From contig OZ250180.1 of the NCBI GenBank assembly GCA_965238215.1, positions 2,976,001 through 3,040,000 of the forward strand: DNA of 64,000 nt. The letters run 5' to 3'. Positions 59,933-64,000 of this stretch are shown in pieces (position 1 is the stretch's first letter; each line of letters starts with the position of its first letter). Below the pieces are notes generated by a model, which saw only the letters and a program-made list of their open reading frames with translations, was not told the origin of the DNA and searched no databases. A program made the position numbers and the translations under genes. The DNA is from JAPULR01 sp965238215 (GTDB lineage: Bacteria; Chloroflexota; Dehalococcoidia; Lucifugimonadales; GCA-2712585).

Positions 59933-60422
59933 TTATAGCTCTATCTCCAACTGGGCATTGATGCCTTGGTCGTGGTTGGGATGTTTGATTGACTTCATTT
60001 CGGTAACAAGGTCCGCACAGTCGATTAGCTTTGGGGGAGCATTTCGAGCAGTGATGATTACGTGCATTGTCTCGCTACGTCGCTTCAGAGTGTCAATTAC
60101 ATCGCCGACAGGGAACCATCCGTAGTGCATAAGATGGGCGAGCCGTTCAGCACAATGATGTTCTTACCACCGTTGAGTATCGCGACTTTGCAGCGATTCC
60201 ACTGCTCCCGTGCGAGGGCAGCGGTTCTATTCATTTCTTCTGAATTCCGCGTGCAGTCGTCGCCCGAAGCCTCAGTTGAGATATCCAGCCTGTCGGCTGC
60301 TATATGCTCTGTAAACTGAAGCATTCTGATCCGGAACCTCAATCTCAAGCGCGAGAGATCACGCCCAGCGTGGCGGTGGTCTTGACCTTGTAGGCACCGG
60401 TATTCACTATGACCAGACCATT
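59933..60422 (-). pseudogene. cobO: Decayed cob(I)alamin adenosyltransferase gene
   Basis: Three overlapping minus-strand frames, in order, reconstruct a BtuR/CobO-type corrinoid adenosyltransferase. The start is GLVIVNTGAYKVKTTATLG (the P-loop, normally TGxGKGKTTAALG, is damaged). The middle has IRMLQFTEH and MNRTAALAREQW. The end has MHYGWFPVGDVIDTLKRRSE, then HVIITARNAPPKLIDCADLV and TEMKSIKHP. Frame breaks fall near 60345 and 60100-60130. The enzyme adenylates cobalamin in B12 salvage; this copy is non-functional, so the cell must have another copy or another enzyme, or no B12 adenylation by this route. Confidence 0.8.
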
Positions 60423-61309
60423 TCGGACACGACCGAGGTGGGCTAACCTGCCGGACCCTTCTTTATCACCTCGCTCAATCACAAGCCCCCTTCTAGGCAC
60501 GTTCTTCTTTTCCTTTCTGATTGATAGCTTAGGGTCATCTCTATTAAGGATGAATGGATTGGCCACAGCTTCAACCGCAAATCTACATGAGAATGGAGTA
60601 CTCAAGAAGTTCGCATTTCAGCCCCTTTAGACGCACCGTACGAGACTCGAACTTTTCTGAGGTGTCCCAACATCGGTTTGGCGCCTTTGGTGATGCAAGT
60701 TGGACTGTGGTAACAAATGTGGGAATGATTAGCCAATTAGGCCGTTAACAAAGCCAAGTAAGATTCTCCCCAGCTCCACCATCCCCCGCCCAACCCACAC
60801 AGGACTCGAACTCCGCCTTGCAGTCCAACCCAGTCTGTGCAGGTCCTCAATAAGCCTTTTCCGGAGACCAACAGTCGTATTTTGGCCATTAGCCGCCTTT
60901 CTAGATCAGGATCCGTCAAGAGGACATTGGCACTCTCACCGAGCCCCGCCGTATTTCTGTCCGAATAATTGGGTCCACCTCACAATAACCCACCGGATCG
61001 TTCGCAGTACACAATAGACACGGAGAAATCCAGCTCCCCGTGGGCGGTGGCGTTGAAGCCAGCCCACATTCGACGTGAACGTCCTCGACAACGGGCATCA
61101 CGACCCCAATGTACCGTTCAAGTCTCGAAGTATGGGGCTAGTGATGTGATGCCCGCTTCCCTCGCCAGACTCCCTCGACTGCGGGGCGCGAGGTGGGGTT
61201 GAGCGGGTTCACTGATGGTGTGTCCAACAGAAGCATCGACCTCTTCCAGGACTCCTTTTCCATCTCGATCGTGCTGCTTCTCGACATGCTGATACCGACG
61301 CGCGGTGGG
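60423..61309. other. Stretch with no supported gene
   Basis: A minus frame continues upstream of the cobO remnant to 60605 without recognisable features. Short minus-strand frames at 60737-60919 and 60916-61101 contain fragments that look loosely coding (MAKIRLLVSGKG, GFNATAHGELDFSVSIVYC) but I cannot place them. No RNA gene is visible. Confidence 0.35.
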
Positions 61310-62089
61310 CTACTGCGGAGCGTCGGGGGTGATTCTACGCAGACCGACAGACGCGCCAGGCCCGATGCCGCACTCGTCGGCCAGGCCCTCGCTGACCTCA
61401 ATGGCATAGAGCGCGGGCGCAGCGGAGGTGTAGATGGGCAACGGGTCCGGCGCAATCTCGTGCTCCGGCCGCATGGTCTGCACGTCCACTACAGCAAGGT
61501 GCTCGTTTACAAAGATTATGTCTAGCGGGATGAGGGTGTTTTTCATCCAGAAGCTCAGCACCTGCTCGTTCGCGAAGATAAACAGCATGCCCCGGTACTT
61601 TCCCAGCGACCCGCGGCCCATGAGGCCCTGCGCCCGTTCTTGCGATGTGTCCGCGACTTCCAGGTAGAACACACAAGAAGCAATGGTTGCCTCCGCCTCT
61701 ATCTCCGGACTGAGCGAGGGCGACGGTGTTGGCGTTGCAGTAGGAGTGGGAGACAGAGACGGCTTTGGTGCGAGTGACGGGGCCAGCGTTGGAGTAGGAG
61801 ACGGAGTCGACGTTGGGGTGGGCGACAGAGTCGCCGTTCGTGTGGGTGACAGGCTCAGCGTTGGAGGGGGTAAGAATGTAGGTGTCGGTGTGGCGGTTAG
61901 CGTTGGTGAGGGAGTGGGTGCAGGTACGGCTGTTGGCGTTGGTACGGGTGTGTCAGTCAGTGTTGCCGTGAGCGGTCCCTCATCTCCGCCGCTGCATGCG
62001 AGCAATAGGAGAAGTATGCCCAGGCACACCAGTAGGATTCGCGCTAAATTATAGGTTCGCCTTGCTATGATGCCCGGTAACGTAACCAT
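61310..62089 (-). CDS. DUF192 lipoprotein with Thr/Pro/Ser linker
   Basis: 259 residues from ATG 62089, chosen because it puts a normal signal peptide (ARILLVCLGILLLLLAC lipobox) at the N-terminus; a longer frame to 62146 is open. A Thr/Pro/Ser-rich linker runs over about residues 38-125. The C-terminal DUF192 domain is clear: VADTSQERAQGLMGRGSLG, GMLFIFANEQVLSFWMKNTL, PLDIIFVNEHLAVVDVQTM and ALYAIEVSEGLADECGIGPG. DUF192 is a small beta fold of unknown activity, usually secreted. The gene stands alone. Confidence 0.9.
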   Translation of the reverse strand: MVTLPGIIARRTYNLARILLVCLGILLLLLACSGGDEGPLTATLTDTPVPTPTAVPAPTPSPTLTATPTPTFLPPPTLSLSPTRTATLSPTPTSTPSPTPTLAPSLAPKPSLSPTPTATPTPSPSLSPEIEAEATIASCVFYLEVADTSQERAQGLMGRGSLGKYRGMLFIFANEQVLSFWMKNTLIPLDIIFVNEHLAVVDVQTMRPEHEIAPDPLPIYTSAAPALYAIEVSEGLADECGIGPGASVGLRRITPDAPQ

Positions 62090-62331
62090 CCAAATTGGGG
62101 ATACCCCACTCAAACTGCCCCATGACTTGTACCACCATGGTGACATTTTGACAAATGCATGTTGAGTATTTGCAGGCAGGCGTAGGGGACGTACTGATGC
62201 AGCCTCGCTCAGTGACTTCCGACTTCAGCCTTCCCAAGTGGAGGTGCTACGGCCGTGGTTCCGGTGATGGGGACAGCCATCATAGTTATCCACGGCGGGC
62301 TGCTGCTCCCCTGGCATCCTAACCTTAGACT

Positions 62332-62480
62332 CTAAGCTTCGATAGCGCAGACAGCGCCGTCCAAGGTTCCCGCGTAGACCAAGGCGTGGGCTACAGTAAC
62401 GGCGCTGACGTCCAGAAAGTAACCTTAGCCGAGTTTCCCAAAGGCTTTCTTCCCGAATGCGTTCGCAGCAGCCAGAGTTC
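62332..62480 (-). pseudogene. Remnant of a PQQ-like beta-propeller repeat protein
   Basis: The minus-strand translation LDVSAVTVAHALVYAGTLDG followed by AVCAIEA and a stop matches the repeat unit of PQQ/outer-membrane-assembly-type propellers (SSPAVxxGxVYxGSxDGxxYALDA). A further piece upstream (FGKKAFGKLG) is cut by a TAA. Only about one blade is recognisable. Dead fragment. Confidence 0.42.
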
Positions 62481-63170
62481 CGTCTTTAACCTCCAAGTGC
62501 AGAGCGCCGATCGACGCCCACGGATGGTTTGGATGGCCGTCTCATTCCAAGCGGATGCTGGCCCACCGCCCCGGCCCCGAGGCGGCGTTCAGGGCGCATG
62601 CATACGGCGATCACCCTCGTGGATGCGCTGTGTAATCGCCGGAGAAACAACGGCATTAGAAGATACAAATTTTGACGACATCATTAGGGGGCTCGACTTC
62701 TTCTTGCTCGGCCCTGTGTCTATTGGTTCCTTTCGACAGGTCAACAGGCCGAGCACACCGCACTTGACAAAATGAACGTCTTATGTCAATTATCGCTGGA
62801 ATAAAATCTTTCTCGGACATGCTGCAAGGGCACAATCGCGACATCCGGCCCGCTTGCCACGGAAAGTACAGTGGCTGAGGTTGGGGGGTGGTCTGTTTAG
62901 GCAGGTGGGCGGGGTATCAACGAGCAGCCCTAGGTTGCAGGTCTGGTATTCCCAGCGGATCTAAAATCCGCTTCACGTAATGGAGAGGCGGTTCAGGCAC
63001 CTTCATGAGGTCCCTCCGCTTAACCTCCGGCGTCACACCCTCATGCTGATCAAGAGCGTCCGTCTGTGAGGATGCTCGCTTGTACGATGGCTGAAGAGCC
63101 GCATGCACTTCAACTGTCTGCGCTTCTGGTTCGCTGCCCGAGGAGAGACTATAAATGCTGGAGGTAGCTT
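62481..63170. other. Stretch without a confident gene
   Basis: A minus frame at 62917-63108 reads HEGVTPEVKRRDLMKVPEPP and YVKRILDPLGIPDL, which looks like genuine protein sequence and may be a remnant of an unidentified gene. A plus frame at 62386-62775 runs antisense through the propeller remnant and is not convincing. GGAGGT at about 63160 belongs to the next gene. Confidence 0.35.
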
Positions 63171-63890
63171 ATGGAGACCAAGACAAATTCTGCCCGCATA
63201 ATGCGGACAATCGATGACTATGGGGCATTCTACAGCAGGCACGCGGACCGGTACGCTTTCAACCAGATCGCACGGGTGCAGCGTATCTGGGCCAGCTCGT
63301 CCCATTCTTTGCTCAAGGGTAATCACTCCCTGATAAACGCCCTGGTGAAACTAGCCCCCGGCCCCAAGGGCCTGGATGCCGGATGCGGCGCAGGTGCTGT
63401 CGACGTAGCTGATCTGGTAGGTCGAGACATGGATGTTGTTGGCATCGACGCTGTCAAAGACAACGTAGAGTCAGCGCTCCGGCTGCATCCCTTCCTTGAA
63501 GGCCGGGTAAGAGTGGGTGATCTCTCGCAACGAATAGCCTTTCCGACGGGCTCGTTCGACTTTGTGATGTGCAACGCGGTCATCCAACACTTGAATGAAG
63601 AGCAAGTTTATGAGATTACCCTTCCCGAGCTATCCAGGATCACGAAGCCGGGCGGCGTACTCCAAATGATTTTCAAATGTGGTCAAGGCAATGTCACGAT
63701 ACATGACCCGGACTATGACGATGTCAGGACCTTTCGACTATTCGACGAGCGGAGGGTTGTAAGAGCGCTCCGGTCCCAGGGAATGGAATTGGTGTCTGCC
63801 ACGGACCAGAAGTCCCTCGGGGGATTGATGTATTACGTCAACAACAACGGCCTAAGGCACTGCGCATTCTGGACGCGGAAGATATTCTAG
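63171..63890 (+). CDS. Class I SAM-dependent methyltransferase
   Basis: 239 residues; ATG 63171 follows a strong GGAGGT. The N-terminus (DDYGAFYSRHADRYAFNQIA) is a substrate cap. SAM motif I is GLDAGCGAGAVDVADL (about residues 69-84), the acidic residue after strand 2 lies in VVGIDAVKDNVE, and motif IV in FDFVMCNAVIQHLN. Motif post-I and LPELSRITKPGGVLQM are typical of small-molecule methyltransferases of the UbiE/Methyltransf_11 type. Substrate unknown, with no pathway genes nearby. Confidence 0.88.
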   Translation: METKTNSARIMRTIDDYGAFYSRHADRYAFNQIARVQRIWASSSHSLLKGNHSLINALVKLAPGPKGLDAGCGAGAVDVADLVGRDMDVVGIDAVKDNVESALRLHPFLEGRVRVGDLSQRIAFPTGSFDFVMCNAVIQHLNEEQVYEITLPELSRITKPGGVLQMIFKCGQGNVTIHDPDYDDVRTFRLFDERRVVRALRSQGMELVSATDQKSLGGLMYYVNNNGLRHCAFWTRKIF

Positions 63891-64000
63891 TACATCTTGA
63901 AGATATCGGTTGCGGGCTAGAGTGAGGTGAACCCGATCAATTGGACAGGATTATGACGGGATTAAGCTAAAGTAACGTTGGCCAAAAGATTTCCCTAGAA

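Noticed and set aside
60760..60860. A segment with ACTCGAACTCCGCC looking like a tRNA T-arm on the minus or plus strand.
   Set aside because: No matching acceptor stem or anticodon arm could be placed around it.
61683..62054. Gly/Val-rich plus-strand frame opposite the DUF192 lipoprotein.
   Set aside because: Antisense of the Thr/Pro/Ser linker, same reason as above.
1..64000. CRISPR array or tRNA genes.
   Set aside because: I saw no regularly spaced direct repeats with unique spacers, and no tRNA-like T-arm (GGTTCGAATCC type) in a plausible cloverleaf.

Overview
The window looks like a chromosomal segment of a Chloroflexota bacterium, perhaps close to Dehalococcoidia/SAR202. This is inferred from lipoproteins with long Thr/Pro/Ser linkers, an oligopeptide-type ABC permease with a large extracytoplasmic insertion, the MoxR/DUF58/TgpA arrangement and small Chloroflexota-like HTH proteins. 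No rRNA or tRNA gene is visible, so taxonomy rests on protein style only.

Layout. (1) 1-2.5 kb: a broken lipoprotein-like start, a small CxxC protein and an ABC permease carrying an odd octapeptide repeat. (2) 2.7-7.1 kb: a Yip1-like membrane protein, then a graveyard of IS3 and IS21/IstB remnants, two decayed HTH genes with interspersed short repeats, and the decayed 3' end of a subtilase. (3) 7.2-13.9 kb: a tight plus-strand cassette of helicase-nuclease, GNAT-PIN-PUA-like protein, ASCH protein, a 36-aa ORF and an FRG-TPR protein. I do not recognise this combination as a named defence system; it is the best novel-system candidate here. (4) 14.3-19.2 kb: a minus-strand operon of HigB, HigA, a type ISP restriction-modification enzyme split by one frameshift, and a membrane pentapeptide-repeat protein. 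(5) 19.6-26.2 kb: a BrnT remnant with intact BrnA, a small unknown gene, and a giant DUF4011 helicase-nuclease. (6) 26.6-37.0 kb: a type I restriction-modification operon (hsdM, two unknown genes, hsdS, hsdR) holding two toxin-antitoxin modules, VapBC and DUF433/DUF5615. (7) 37-41 kb: further element remnants, including a replication-relaxation-like gene broken by a nonsense codon.

(8) 41.4-59.4 kb returns to what looks like core or lineage-specific sequence: an oligopeptide-binding lipoprotein, then a minus-strand operon reading giant transglutaminase, polytopic membrane protein, MoxR ATPase, DUF58 protein, small membrane protein. The first gene encodes 3172 residues with three transglutaminase modules, HEAT-like arrays between them and about nine Ig-like repeats; only the third module keeps the catalytic cysteine. 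(9) 59.4-64 kb: a decayed cobO, a DUF192 lipoprotein, a beta-propeller remnant and a methyltransferase.

The accessory block from about 3.5 to 41 kb lies between two solitary oligopeptide-transport genes, and packs several restriction or helicase-nuclease systems with four toxin-antitoxin pairs and many pseudogenes. It behaves like a defence island in which modules arrive, become translationally coupled to neighbours and decay. Coordinates of intact genes are firm; pseudogene limits are approximate.
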